A DNA stretch of 64,000 nt, taken from assembly GCF_011058155.1 (NCBI RefSeq), contig NZ_JAALFC010000001.1:1-64000 (forward strand). The letters are read 5' to 3'. This DNA is from Litoribacterium kuwaitense (GTDB taxonomy: Bacteria; Bacillota; Bacilli; Bacillales; DSM-28697). Positions within the stretch are counted from its first letter, which is position 1. Each line of letters starts with the position of its first letter. The translations under genes were made by a program, and so were the position numbers. Positions 51,703 to 60,378 of the stretch are shown here, piece after piece. Under the pieces are notes generated by a model. The model saw only the letters and a list, made by a program, of their open reading frames with translations, made no database searches and was not told the origin of the DNA.

Positions 51703-52075
51703 TTCCTTATCCTGTCCGATCGGTCGTGAAGGGAAACATCTTTTTTGTCTTCTTCATCGCGCGCAAGTGCATCAGTATTTCATTTTCTATACAGCGTGCT
51801 GCATAAGTGGCGAGCTTCGTTCCTTTGCCTTTCGAATAGCTTTCAATCGCTTTAATTAAACCTATAGTTCCAATTGAGATAAGGTCCTCTTGCTCCTCTG
51901 TTGTGTTTTCAAACTTTTTAACAATGTGAGCGACTAGTCGTAAATTGTGCTCAATTAACCGGTTTCTTGCATCTTCATCTCCCTCAGCCAGTCGGTCTAA
52001 ATAATAAGATTCCTCTTTTGGAGATAATGGCTGGGGAAATGCATTGTTTTTCACATAGGAAACAAATAAAAGCAT
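51695..52075 (-). pseudogene. sigK: N-terminal half of sigK (SpoIVCB portion), with frameshifts
   Basis: The frame from ATG 52075 encodes [55 protein letters not shown] and [22 protein letters not shown], that is sigma-K regions 1.2-2. It is expected to continue [21 protein letters not shown] up to the junction. Two bases are missing: one A in a run of six (51741-51746) and one C near 51716, giving an early TAA at 51707. The pro-sequence [12 protein letters not shown] precedes residue 1, but a stop lies upstream in that frame, suggesting another missing base near 52110. The remaining half is at 47010-47293. Confidence 0.9.
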
Positions 52076-52119
52076 TTCTTTAATCGCAAGCCCAATCGAC
52101 GTTATTAACAGTCAGCACA

Positions 52120-52408
52120 CCCCCAAGGACCTTTTCCTTTACCCTATGCAAAGCTGGGCTCGTCTGTGTCTGTCCCGCTTAAATTGTGCTTTGTGAGGGG
52201 CATAAGGAAGGGGGCTGTGGGTATATATGTTCATGGGAAGATTGATAAAAGCGAGCAAAGGCAATAATTTTGTCTATATTTTAGTAGATAGCAAACCAAC
52301 ATAACTGCGCGGTTCAAAAAGTTTGAATTACCACAATGCCTTCTTTATACAATTTGTTGTACTTAAGTCTCATGACGGAGTGGAGCTCATTCCAGATGCT
52401 TACTGAGT
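52120..52408. other. Region upstream of sigK N-half; no gene seen
   Basis: No supported reading frame. It should hold the sigma-E-type sigK promoter on the minus strand. CATAGGGT near 52141-52149 (minus) vaguely resembles a sigma-E -10, but I cannot call it. Confidence 0.35.
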
Positions 52409-52743
52409 TCAATTCACAGATACTTCTTCGCCTTCAATGATCATTATGTCGTTATTCTTCCAAACGTATTCAATCTCTTGTTTTTGACTTGCTAAGTTGT
52501 AAATCTGCTTTGTAAACCATAGCGGTCCATTCTTTTCAAATACGTAATGATTAGATCCCATAGCGCCGCCTTCGTAAAGGTAAATATCAATTGTTACTTC
52601 TCCTTGAGGTGATACTGTAGATTCCAAAAACGTTACATTAGGAGAGAACATTGTATGAAAAAAGAATCCTGCAAAAATTGTGACTAGTATCAAGAACGAT
52701 AATATTAAATTTAAAATGATAGAAATTTCTTATGGTTTTTCAT
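52409..52743 (-). pseudogene. DUF5412-like membrane-anchored protein, frameshifted near its start
   Basis: The main frame (52409-52693) has a hydrophobic segment (LILVTIFAGFFFHTMF), then ESTVSPQGEVTIDIYLYEGGAMGSNH and VWKNNDIMIIEGEEVSVN, resembling DUF5412 proteins. A natural start ATG 52743 (MKNHKKF) is in another frame; one missing base near 52723 would join them and complete the N-terminal anchor. As drawn, a TTG at 52693 is the only start and has no ribosome-binding site. Confidence 0.55.
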
Positions 52744-52920
52744 TAAATTAATCAGATTAACTGTTATAGAGATTAAAATTAACAACAATAAGATAATTAA
52801 TATATTGAGCGTTGATGCAACAGCCCAAGTATGATATTTAAGGGAATAGATGTGGTAAGAAAGCAACAGTACTATCGATACCATGATTAAAGGTGATGCG
52901 TTTAAATATAGTTTTCTCAT
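52711..52920 (-). CDS. Small two-helix membrane protein
   Basis: The 69-aa product starts MRKLYLNASPLIMVSIVLLL and has two strong membrane helices (about residues 9-24 and 36-57). GAGGT precedes ATG 52920. Its end overlaps the presumed start of the DUF5412-like gene, suggesting a small operon. No family is recognised. Confidence 0.55.
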   Translation of the reverse strand: MRKLYLNASPLIMVSIVLLLSYHIYSLKYHTWAVASTLNILIILLLLILISITVNLINLMKNHKKFLSF

Positions 52921-53641
52921 TTGCAACCTCAATTCTGAAGTATTTGCAGCAGAATTATTACTAGCATCCGATGTGCTTATAAAGACTAGACTAGGATAAA
53001 ACGATCAATGAAAAAGTCGATCAATTTTGGTGACGATTACCATTTCACTGGTTTTAATGCTAACTAATAAATAGGGCAGTGTATAATTTGCCAACCCTTA
53101 AAGTCACCTTGTTCACTCTTTGACTGCCTTAGACTTTGGGAATTTTTAATTAGATATTATGCCTTAAGCAAAACTGTGATCTCCCCATGCCTACAGCATT
53201 TCTATTATCGGTGTGCTTATCCTTAATAAACACTGTCCGTACTCATAGTTAAAGACGTAACCACCTTAGTATCTGAATAGGTCAAGGTAGTTTATCTTCT
53301 GATTAGTGCTATTTTCGTTCACCATGACTTTTCAACTCCTAGCCCAAATATGATGGAAAACGCTATGCCTGCAGTTTTAGCGGTCTCCAACGCTAAATAT
53401 GCTGACTGTATCCTTGGAACAGATTAGGATATGAAAAAGCTCAGATAATTGTAAATAAATGAGATGGGCCAAAACACTTGTAAGCAGAAGGGGAACATCG
53501 TGATCAAAAGAAAATATTTTGTTGGTCGCGATTACTAGAGAATGTGTGTTGACTCTAACATAACAAGAAAAAATTTAGTATATTGGGCGGTTATCTAACG
53601 ATCAGAAAGGCACCTTAATACATATCATGCTACAGAAAGTG
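52921..53641. other. 700-base region without a recognised gene
   Basis: No frame with both length and a ribosome-binding site is seen on either strand. The stretch has mixed composition and could hold a decayed gene. Nothing RNA-like could be supported. Confidence 0.5.
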
Positions 53642-53669
53642 AAAAAACCGCCGAATATGGCGGTTTTTT
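53642..53669. terminator. Bidirectional terminator at the end of the mrp operon
   Basis: AAAAAACCGCC (53642-53652) pairs with GGCGGTTTTTT (53659-53669), a perfect 11-bp stem with Ts on both strands. Confidence 0.92.
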
Positions 53670-54039
53670 ATCCTCTTTTTTTCTCTTTCGCTTGCTTTTT
53701 TTCTACATCGGAATGTAGAGCGTTGTGTATAGAATTTCTTGATAGCGGGATATGGGTTAAATACGCACTACGGCCGATCATGTGCGCTGAAACAGGTGCA
53801 GTTAATGTAACAAAAATGATCCCGATGAGTAATTTACCACTCATGATGCCTTCAATGGCAAGGAAGTAGATAAAGCTTCCAAGCAGGACACCAATGACGC
53901 CAAGTGTCGCACTTTTTGTTGCCGCATGCAGCCGATTATAAATATCAGGAAACCTTAGCATACCAAGGGAGCCCGAAAAGAGAAAGAAACAGCCAATTAG
54001 TATGAGAACACTAACGAGAATTTCGCTCAATAACAACAC
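53668..54039 (-). CDS. mrpG: Na+/H+ antiporter subunit MrpG
   Basis: The 123-aa protein has three membrane helices and the MrpG/MnhG motif SLGMLRFPDIYNRLHAATKSATLGVIGVLLG near residue 24. It belongs to the multi-subunit Mrp cation/proton antiporter. GTG 54039 is the first start; a TTG at 54030 is equally possible. It overlaps mrpF by 29 bases. Confidence 0.93.
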   Translation of the reverse strand: MLLLSEILVSVLILIGCFFLFSGSLGMLRFPDIYNRLHAATKSATLGVIGVLLGSFIYFLAIEGIMSGKLLIGIIFVTLTAPVSAHMIGRSAYLTHIPLSRNSIHNALHSDVEKKQAKEKKRG

Positions 54040-54307
54040 CCTTTACTAAGAATTTCGCCAATGCGACTGTGCCGATGAAAGTTAGAATGGCAATCAATAA
54101 AATAACATCATTAAAATGAATCGTTGATAAGCGGATGGCTAGTAGACCAGCCATAGCAATTAAGTTAATACCAAGAGTATCTAAGGCTGCCGCTCGATCG
54201 GGTAGTGTCGGACCAATGATGACACGAATGAGCAGCATAGCAATAGAGACGCTAACGATAATTAACCCAATACTTGTAGAAGCCATAAGGATTGGTGTTC
54301 CCGTCAT
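54011..54307 (-). CDS. mrpF: Na+/H+ antiporter subunit MrpF
   Basis: The 98-aa protein has three membrane helices and the motif RVIIGPTLPDRAAALDTLGIN near residue 28, diagnostic of MrpF/PhaF. It starts two bases after the mrpE stop. Confidence 0.94.
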   Translation of the reverse strand: MTGTPILMASTSIGLIIVSVSIAMLLIRVIIGPTLPDRAAALDTLGINLIAMAGLLAIRLSTIHFNDVILLIAILTFIGTVALAKFLVKGVVIERNSR

Positions 54308-54308
54308 C

Positions 54309-54782
54309 TTAGATCAACTCCAGAATGAGTTTTTCAAAGGATTGTTTAATATTTTTTGCAGCCGCTTCTGTAGATTGAATATTCATTGCATGAATGTAAA
54401 TAATCTTCCGGTCGTCTGATACGACTAGTGACAGTGTGCCAGGGGTTAAAGAGATCAAGTTGGCTAGCAACGTAATCTGCCAATTTTTTTGTAAATCCGT
54501 TTGGAGTCTAAATATCCCTGGTTGAGTATTCATCTTTGGAGAATAGACGACTTTGACGACATCCCAGTTTGCAACGAGCAGCTCACGGACAAAGAGGAAG
54601 AAGAGGCGGATCATAGCCCACAATGTTTTTCCGTAGAAACGCCCGGGAATGAATCGGCGTAGTATGAATAAGAGCAGAAGGCCAATTACATAGCCTACTG
54701 TAAGTGTGACAAAGGTATAGCTCTCTTGTAAAAACATCCATAAAAGAGCGATGATGACGTTTAACATCATTTGAAGGGCCAT
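54309..54782 (-). CDS. mrpE: Na+/H+ antiporter subunit MrpE
   Basis: The 157-aa protein has two to three N-terminal membrane helices, ELLVANWDVVKVVYSP near residue 68 and the conserved LISLTPGTLSLVVSDDRKIIYIHAM near residue 113. MrpE helps assemble the antiporter. It follows mrpD by 7 bases. Confidence 0.94.
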   Translation of the reverse strand: MALQMMLNVIIALLWMFLQESYTFVTLTVGYVIGLLLLFILRRFIPGRFYGKTLWAMIRLFFLFVRELLVANWDVVKVVYSPKMNTQPGIFRLQTDLQKNWQITLLANLISLTPGTLSLVVSDDRKIIYIHAMNIQSTEAAAKNIKQSFEKLILELI

Positions 54783-54789
54783 CGGACGT

Positions 54790-56274
54790 CTACTCCTTTA
54801 ACACAGATTGAATATACGATTCTGGGTCGAGCAAGTAGCCACCAACTTCAAGAATTGCCGGCATAAACCATTCTGCACCAAGACCGAGCACAATTGATAG
54901 TGAGACAAGCAAGATGGCTGGTGTAAGTTTACGGCTTTTTAAAGGTGGCAGTGAAGCGATGTTTTCAGAAGTCTCGCCCCAAAATCCCCAGATAAAAATA
55001 CGCATAACAGAAAATAATATTAGCAAACTCGTTAGTAAGCCAATGCCTGTTAAGACATAATATCCTTCTTCAACGGCACTTTGCAGCAACAGATACTTAC
55101 CAATAAATCCACTGAATGGCGGTATTCCAGCTAACGCAAGGCAAGCGATGAAAAATAGCCAACCTAATCCCGGTGCTTTTTTCATAACACCTTGAATTTG
55201 TCGAAGATCTGATGTACCGCTGTATTGAACGAGCAAACCGATGAGAATAAATAAAGCGGCTTTAATTACCATGTCATGTACTAAATAAAACACACTTCCT
55301 GATAGAGAGAGTTCGGTTGCAACCCCGATGCCTAACAAGATATATCCTACAGCAGGGATAATATTATAGGCGATAATCAGCTTCACATTTTTAGTTGATA
55401 GGGCGCCAATGACCCCGAATATCATCGTAAAGCCGGCAATGTATAGAAAAAGCTGATGCGTATATGACGTGTCTTGTACGAAGACGAGGGTAAACATTCG
55501 CATGATCGAATAAATGCCGACCTTTGTCAGTAACGCACCAAATAGGGCAGATACGACCGGTGTCGGAGCGGCATAAGAGTGCGGAAGCCAAGTGTACAAA
55601 GGAAACAACGCACTTTTCGTAGCAAAGACGGTAAATAATAAAATTGCGACGACCGTCATCGTGCCAGGTTGGTTCAACTGTGGAACACGTTCGGCAATTT
55701 GAGCCATATTGACTGTACCAGTCATGCTATAAACGAAAGATACTGTCATTACAAAGACAATCGATGAAAAAAGGTTAATCAAAATGTACTTTACGGATTC
55801 TCGGAATTGGACACGTTTTCCACCGAGTACAATTAAACCATATGAAGCCATAAGAAGTACTTCAAAAAAGACAAAAAGGTTAAATAAATCCCCAGTCAAA
55901 AACGAGCCTGCTACACCGAGAATTAATGAATGAAAGAAGAAGTAGAAATACGACGTTTCAATTAATTTTGTTAATGAAATGCAAGCATAAAGAAATGAAC
56001 TGAATGCGATGATGAACGTCGTTAATACAAGAATGACTGATAACGGATCGGCGACAAACACAATGCCATAAGGTGCGACCCAGTCTCCAAATTCAAGGGT
56101 GAAAGCACCGTCCGTAAAAACGCGATAAGCCATCCAGGCACTTCCTGCCAAACTTAAGCATAGCGTAATGAACGTAATCCCACGGTTCAAACGAATGCGT
56201 TTAGGAAAAAAAGCTGTCAAAATTGCTGCGATCAAAGGAAATAGAATTGGCAAAATGATTAGGTTGCTATTCAT
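54790..56274 (-). CDS. mrpD: Na+/H+ antiporter subunit MrpD
   Basis: The 494-aa NuoN/NuoM-like subunit has about 14 membrane helices, LTGDLFNLFVFFEVLLMASYGL near residue 124, ATKSALFPLYTWLPHSYAAPTPVV near 218 (proton-channel lysine and WLP motif) and FFIACLALAGIPPFSGFIGKYLL. It overlaps mrpC by 8 bases. MrpA and MrpD carry the ion-translocating channels. Confidence 0.96.
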   Translation of the reverse strand: MNSNLIILPILFPLIAAILTAFFPKRIRLNRGITFITLCLSLAGSAWMAYRVFTDGAFTLEFGDWVAPYGIVFVADPLSVILVLTTFIIAFSSFLYACISLTKLIETSYFYFFFHSLILGVAGSFLTGDLFNLFVFFEVLLMASYGLIVLGGKRVQFRESVKYILINLFSSIVFVMTVSFVYSMTGTVNMAQIAERVPQLNQPGTMTVVAILLFTVFATKSALFPLYTWLPHSYAAPTPVVSALFGALLTKVGIYSIMRMFTLVFVQDTSYTHQLFLYIAGFTMIFGVIGALSTKNVKLIIAYNIIPAVGYILLGIGVATELSLSGSVFYLVHDMVIKAALFILIGLLVQYSGTSDLRQIQGVMKKAPGLGWLFFIACLALAGIPPFSGFIGKYLLLQSAVEEGYYVLTGIGLLTSLLILFSVMRIFIWGFWGETSENIASLPPLKSRKLTPAILLVSLSIVLGLGAEWFMPAILEVGGYLLDPESYIQSVLKE

Positions 56275-56605
56275 CGTCAGTACCTCTCAATTGATCAACT
56301 TGATCGGTTTTTACTGTTTTGTACGTTCGGTATGCTAACACGAGTAAAAAGGATGTGACTCCGAACGAAATGACAATGGATGTCAAAATTAGCGCTTGTG
56401 GTAAGGGATCCGTGTATTGCGAAATGCTATCATCAAGCAGAGGCGGTGCCCCTTTCTTCAATCCCCCCATTGTCAAAATCATTAAATGGGCACCATGTGA
56501 AAGCAAAACCGTTCCAATGACGACCTTTAATAGTCTTTTTTCCATTAGCAGGTAAACTCCAGAAGCAAATAAAAGTCCTGCAAGAATTGAGACAGCATAT
56601 TCCAT
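56267..56605 (-). CDS. mrpC: Na+/H+ antiporter subunit MrpC
   Basis: The 112-aa NuoK-like subunit has three membrane helices, with LLSHGAHLMILTMGG near residue 35 and DPLPQALILTSIVISFGVTSFLL near residue 67. The mrpA stop lies two bases upstream and GAGAGGAG in the end of mrpA serves as its ribosome-binding site. An mrpB gene, normally between mrpA and mrpC, is not present. Confidence 0.95.
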   Translation of the reverse strand: MEYAVSILAGLLFASGVYLLMEKRLLKVVIGTVLLSHGAHLMILTMGGLKKGAPPLLDDSISQYTDPLPQALILTSIVISFGVTSFLLVLAYRTYKTVKTDQVDQLRGTDDE

Positions 56606-56607
56606 CG

Positions 56608-58959
56608 CTATTTCAACTCCTCTCGATCGCGTACTTTGATCATTACGTATATCCCAATCGCAGCTAGACCGAGTACAGCAATTTCAAGCATTGTATCCAG
56701 TCCACGCATGTCGACAAGAATGGTGTTTACGACGTTTTTACCGCCGCCAAGTGTATACGATGTTTCCAAAAAGTACGCAGAAATTTTTTCGAATTGATCG
56801 CCGAACCGGAAAGAAGAGATTCCAGTGACTGCAACAATCACGCCTACACCAACAGAGAGCACGATTTGTAATATTTTACGTATCGGTGCTTTTTTACCTG
56901 GTTTTTCTAGACGTGGCATATGTGCAAAACAGAGTAAGAATAACGCTACCGTCACAGTTTCGATGACAAGCTGTGTGAGAGCAAGGTCGGGAGCCCGGAA
57001 CATGACAAAAAGCAGGGCAACGCCATAACCTGTAACGCCAATGACTAGAATTAAGGCAATGCGGTGGTGGATAAATAGTGTGACAATCGCACTTAGTCCG
57101 ATGACGAGCAAAATCAACCATTCATACCATTCGACTGAGGCAAGCTGACTGCTCATGAAATCCAATGGCATTTTCTCGACGATCGTATACCCGACAACAC
57201 CGACAAAGAAAACGAGTATGATTTGGAAATAGTCCGTTAGTGAGCCCGTCATAATCCGACCGTTCACTCGTGACGAACCAGCTTCTAAAGAATAAACTAA
57301 ACCGTCAAATAAACGGTTACCGCTCGCTTTGCCTGGGAGAATTCGATACATTCCATCAAGTCGTTTACGGAAGAAGTAAACAAGTATTCCTGCGGTAGCG
57401 ACTAGACAAGAAAGTAAGAACGGTAAATTGAAAAAGCCGTGCCAAAAATAGATGTCCGTAACTGCTTTTCCGCCTAATATACTTTCTGTTGCTGGGGCAA
57501 GTAGAACGCCAGCTATTAGGTTAGGGAATAAACCGATAACGATCACTAACGCGACAAGAATGCTAGGAGAAATGAGCATGCCAGCAGGTGCTTCGTGAGG
57601 CTTGTTTGGAAAGTCAGCCTCATCTTTAGAGCCTGTGAATGGTCTAAAGAAGAGAAACATGCTGTAGGCAAAGGTGAAAATGCTACCGAAGACCGCAAAG
57701 ATCGGAACATACGGTGCAACAGCTGCTTGTAAGCTTCCTTCTTTGGCAAGCTCAGTTGCTGCTGTAAAAAACATTTCTTTACTTAAGAAGCCGTTTAGGA
57801 TCGGCATCGGTACGCCAGCCATGGAAAAGGTCGCGATGAGCGTAAGCGTAGCAGTAATCGGCATAAATGTAAGTAGGCCTCGCAGCCTGCGGATATCACG
57901 AGTTCCTGTTTCATGATCAATAATTCCAGCCACCATAAAAAGACTTCCTTTAAAGGTAGCATGGTTGAAAATATGGAACACAGCGCCGAGAATTGCCGTA
58001 CTTGAGCCAAATCCTAGCATGGCCATGATCATACCAAGCTGGCTGATCGTTGAATAGGCAAGGATCGCTTTTAAATCCGTTTGTTTAAGTGCTAAGTAAG
58101 AGCCCCAGCACAGTGTGAGTAACCCGACGCCAGTAACAAGTATGAAGAAGAGGTCACTTGGCGTAAAGGCCATTGAGAAACGGGCAACTAAATACAATCC
58201 GGCTTTAACCATTGTCGCTGAATGTAAATATGCAGAGACAGGTGTAGGTGCCTCCATCGCATCAGGTAACCAAATATGGAATGGAAACTGAGCAGATTTA
58301 GCGAATGCTCCAAACAAAATTAATATGAGCATGACAGGAAAAAGCGGGTGCTCAAGAATTGTTTCAGTTTGTAAGAGCAACGTTCGAATGGAGCTTGTTC
58401 CGGTAACGTGTGAAAGCATGAAAAAGGCTCCAAGCATTGAAAGGCCACCGGCAACCGTAATAAGCAATGATTTTTGCGCACCATATCTGGCTTTATCTCG
58501 GTGGTTCCAGAAACCAATTAAAAGAAACGAGGAGATACTCGTAAGCTCCCAGAATGTGTATAACACGAAGAGGTTGTCAGACAATACGATTCCGAGCATA
58601 GCACTCATAAAAATAAGTAAGTATGTGTAAAAGTGCCCTAGCTTTTCAGAAGTATGTAAATAAAAGATGGAATATAAGATCACAAGCGAACCAATTCCAG
58701 TAATTAAAAGACTAAATAGAAGCGCAAGTCCATCAGCATACACATCAAAATTGATGTTTAAGCTTGGAATCCAATGGAGTGAGGCAAATAACGGGGCCTG
58801 GGATACTCCTGGTAAAATTGAGATAAAATAAATGAACAATAGAGCTGGTAATGGCAAAATAAACCATCCGGTATGAATCGTCCGTTTCCAACGGGCGAAC
58901 AATCCGGCAAACAATGCATACATAAGTGGTAAAACGATTGCCACATGCAGTAAATGCAT
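56608..58959 (-). CDS. mrpA: Na+/H+ antiporter subunit MrpA
   Basis: The 783-aa NuoL-like subunit has over 18 membrane helices with NLFVLYTFWELTSISSFLLIGF near residue 129, AKSAQFPFHIWLPDAMEAPTPVSAYLHSATMVKAG near 220 and a C-terminal DUF4040/MbhE-like part (FRAPDLALTQLVIETVTVALFLL, LVDMRGLDTMLEIAVLGLAA). It drives Na+ extrusion and pH homeostasis in alkaliphiles. ATG 58959 is preferred over TTG 58965 because AAGGAGG lies 9 bases before it. Confidence 0.96.
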   Translation of the reverse strand: MHLLHVAIVLPLMYALFAGLFARWKRTIHTGWFILPLPALLFIYFISILPGVSQAPLFASLHWIPSLNINFDVYADGLALLFSLLITGIGSLVILYSIFYLHTSEKLGHFYTYLLIFMSAMLGIVLSDNLFVLYTFWELTSISSFLLIGFWNHRDKARYGAQKSLLITVAGGLSMLGAFFMLSHVTGTSSIRTLLLQTETILEHPLFPVMLILILFGAFAKSAQFPFHIWLPDAMEAPTPVSAYLHSATMVKAGLYLVARFSMAFTPSDLFFILVTGVGLLTLCWGSYLALKQTDLKAILAYSTISQLGMIMAMLGFGSSTAILGAVFHIFNHATFKGSLFMVAGIIDHETGTRDIRRLRGLLTFMPITATLTLIATFSMAGVPMPILNGFLSKEMFFTAATELAKEGSLQAAVAPYVPIFAVFGSIFTFAYSMFLFFRPFTGSKDEADFPNKPHEAPAGMLISPSILVALVIVIGLFPNLIAGVLLAPATESILGGKAVTDIYFWHGFFNLPFLLSCLVATAGILVYFFRKRLDGMYRILPGKASGNRLFDGLVYSLEAGSSRVNGRIMTGSLTDYFQIILVFFVGVVGYTIVEKMPLDFMSSQLASVEWYEWLILLVIGLSAIVTLFIHHRIALILVIGVTGYGVALLFVMFRAPDLALTQLVIETVTVALFLLCFAHMPRLEKPGKKAPIRKILQIVLSVGVGVIVAVTGISSFRFGDQFEKISAYFLETSYTLGGGKNVVNTILVDMRGLDTMLEIAVLGLAAIGIYVMIKVRDREELK

Positions 58960-58999
58960 ACGCAAAAACCTCCTTCAATAGCTGACGTGCAATACGTTT

Positions 59000-59029
59000 A
59001 TTTTACGCGGAAATGTGTTGGAATTACAA
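59000..59029 (-). promoter_or_regulatory. Probable promoter of the mrp operon
   Basis: On the minus strand TTGTAA (59029-59024), 18 bases, then TAAAAT (59005-59000), about 40 bases before mrpA. Confidence 0.55.
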
Positions 59030-59174
59030 GCATTAGACGTTTAAATCAAAGAAGCAAACGGGGGTTAAAGATGAATTTTAGAAGGTTTCTATAGCTCCTC
59101 TTCCTATATATATAACCAACTTTTAAAATAAAATAAAAAAACTTTATCAAGACGATATTTTATCTATGGCTATT

Positions 59175-59203
59175 GAAAATAAAAACCCCTTTTTAAAAAG
59201 GGG
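59175..59203 (-). terminator. Terminator-like hairpin upstream of mrpA
   Basis: CCCCTTTTTAAAAAGGGG (59186-59203) on the minus strand is followed by TTTTTATTTT. It can stop transcription coming from sda before mrpA. Confidence 0.75.
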
Positions 59204-59298
59204 AATGGTAATTGATACACTAAGATCCTCATTTGTTGTAGCTCGTTCCTCTTTTCTTGCTAGATTACGGAGCAATAGATAGGATGATATAAACAAAT

Positions 59299-59336
59299 GA
59301 GTGTAGACAAAATCGCTTTGGATTTTATCTACACTC
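59299..59336 (-). terminator. Hairpin after sda
   Basis: GAGTGTAGA (59299-59307) pairs with TCTACACTC (59328-59336), with an inner AAAATC/GATTTT stem. A T-rich tail follows on the minus strand. It lies 20 bases after the sda stop. Confidence 0.7.
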
Positions 59337-59358
59337 TGATGAAGGATTCTATTATACG

Positions 59359-59511
59359 TCAATATGAAGTGGTGATCATTTTATTCGAATTCAATTTCAA
59401 TGAACGACGGCGAATTTCCTCTTCAATCAATTTGATAAATTCAGGGTTTAACTGCAGCTGGCTCGCTTTCAGAAAAGATTCAACTAACAATTCGTCTGAT
59501 AAATGCTTCAT
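59359..59511 (-). CDS. sda: Sporulation checkpoint inhibitor Sda
   Basis: The 50-aa protein [20 protein letters not shown]... with [18 protein letters not shown] matches Sda, a helical hairpin that blocks autophosphorylation of sporulation kinase KinA when replication is disturbed. ATG 59511 has AAGGGAGG upstream; the longer open frame would add a basic N-terminus not seen in Sda. Placement beside yqeG is as in B. subtilis. DnaA-box-like sites lie upstream. Confidence 0.93.
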   Translation of the reverse strand: MKHLSDELLVESFLKASQLQLNPEFIKLIEEEIRRRSLKLNSNKMITTSY

Positions 59512-59621
59512 GCCAAACCCTCCCTTTTTGAAAAAATCGTCATACATTCGATGAAGATGCATATTCTATATGATTATGTTCACTACAATAGCACGAATCA
59601 TTCATCAGAACAACTGTTCTT

Positions 59622-59720
59622 GTATCCACAGGTGTGAGTGGATAACCTGTGAATTTAATGTGTACAAGCCATTTTAAATGCAGTCTGGCAAGGTTGTTAT
59701 TGTGAGTAAACTTATACACA
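59622..59720 (-). promoter_or_regulatory. sda: Cluster of DnaA-box-like sites upstream of sda
   Basis: TTATACACA (59712-59720) fits the DnaA consensus. GTATCCACA (59622-59630) and AGTGGATAA (59637-59645, read TTATCCACT on the minus strand) each differ by one base. In B. subtilis DnaA controls sda through such boxes, so the checkpoint wiring appears conserved. Confidence 0.7.
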
Positions 59721-59798
59721 AAACACATATTGCAAGAATTGTCGAAAAGTTTTCATGTTTTTTAGTCAGAGAAATGTGTGTTCTAAGTGCTGATTCTC

Positions 59799-59828
59799 TT
59801 TGTCATTATACCGGTCATTCGATATGAT
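59799..59828 (+). promoter_or_regulatory. Sigma-A-type promoter of the yqeG-yqeK run
   Basis: TTGTCA (59799-59804), 18 bases, TATGAT (59823-59828), 35 bases before yqeG. Confidence 0.6.
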
Positions 59829-59863
59829 ACTATAGAGAGCAGTGATTGAGGTGGGTGAGCAAA

Positions 59864-60375
59864 ATGAAATGGTTTTTACCGGATCAACATGTGCAGAATG
59901 TCTTTGAAATATCTCCGAAGAAATTAAAGCAACAAGGAATTAAAGGTATTATTACAGATTTGGACAACACATTGGTCGAATGGGACCGAGAGAGCGCTAC
60001 TCCAGAGTTGGAGGAATGGTTTCGTGCGATGCAGTCCAACCATATTCTAGTAACAATTATTAGCAACAATTCTAAAGGACGAGTGACGTTTTTTCGGAGC
60101 CAGTCGGCGTTCCTTTTATTTATAAAGCTAGAAAACCGATGGGAAAAGCCTTTAGAAAAGCGTTGAAGGATATGGGATTAAAAAAAGAAGAGGTCGTCGT
60201 CATTGGAGATCAGTTGTTGACAGATGTCGTTGGTGGAAACCGTGCAGGAATGCGCACGATCCTCGTAGTCCCCGTATCTAAAACAGACGGTTTTTTTACG
60301 AGAATTAACCGTCAAGTAGAGCGTCGTATATTAGCCTTTATGAAGAAAAAAGGTATGATCAAATGGGAGGATTAG
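59864..60375 (+). pseudogene. yqeG: YqeG-family HAD phosphatase, interrupted by a frameshift
   Basis: The first frame (ATG 59864, GAGGTGGG upstream) has the HAD motif I IITDLDNTLVEWD near residue 25 and motif II ISNNSKGRV. The second frame (to 60375) has KPMGKAFRKALKDMG and motif III VVVIGDQLLTDVVGGNRAGM. The break is at six Ts (60089-60094); seven would restore a normal protein of about 170 aa reading TFFSEPVGVPFIYKARKP. All catalytic motifs survive, which favours a sequencing error. The family hydrolyses phosphatidylglycerophosphate-like or other phosphates. Confidence 0.88.
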
Positions 60376-60378
60376 CTT

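Noticed and set aside
53266-53325. 19-aa minus-strand frame with AGGAGTT upstream
   Set aside because: A ribosome-binding site is present, but the peptide is too short and unsupported by promoter, terminator or similarity.
59147-59362. 71-aa minus-strand frame after sda
   Set aside because: It runs through two hairpins, one with a terminator-like T tail, and has no start signal.
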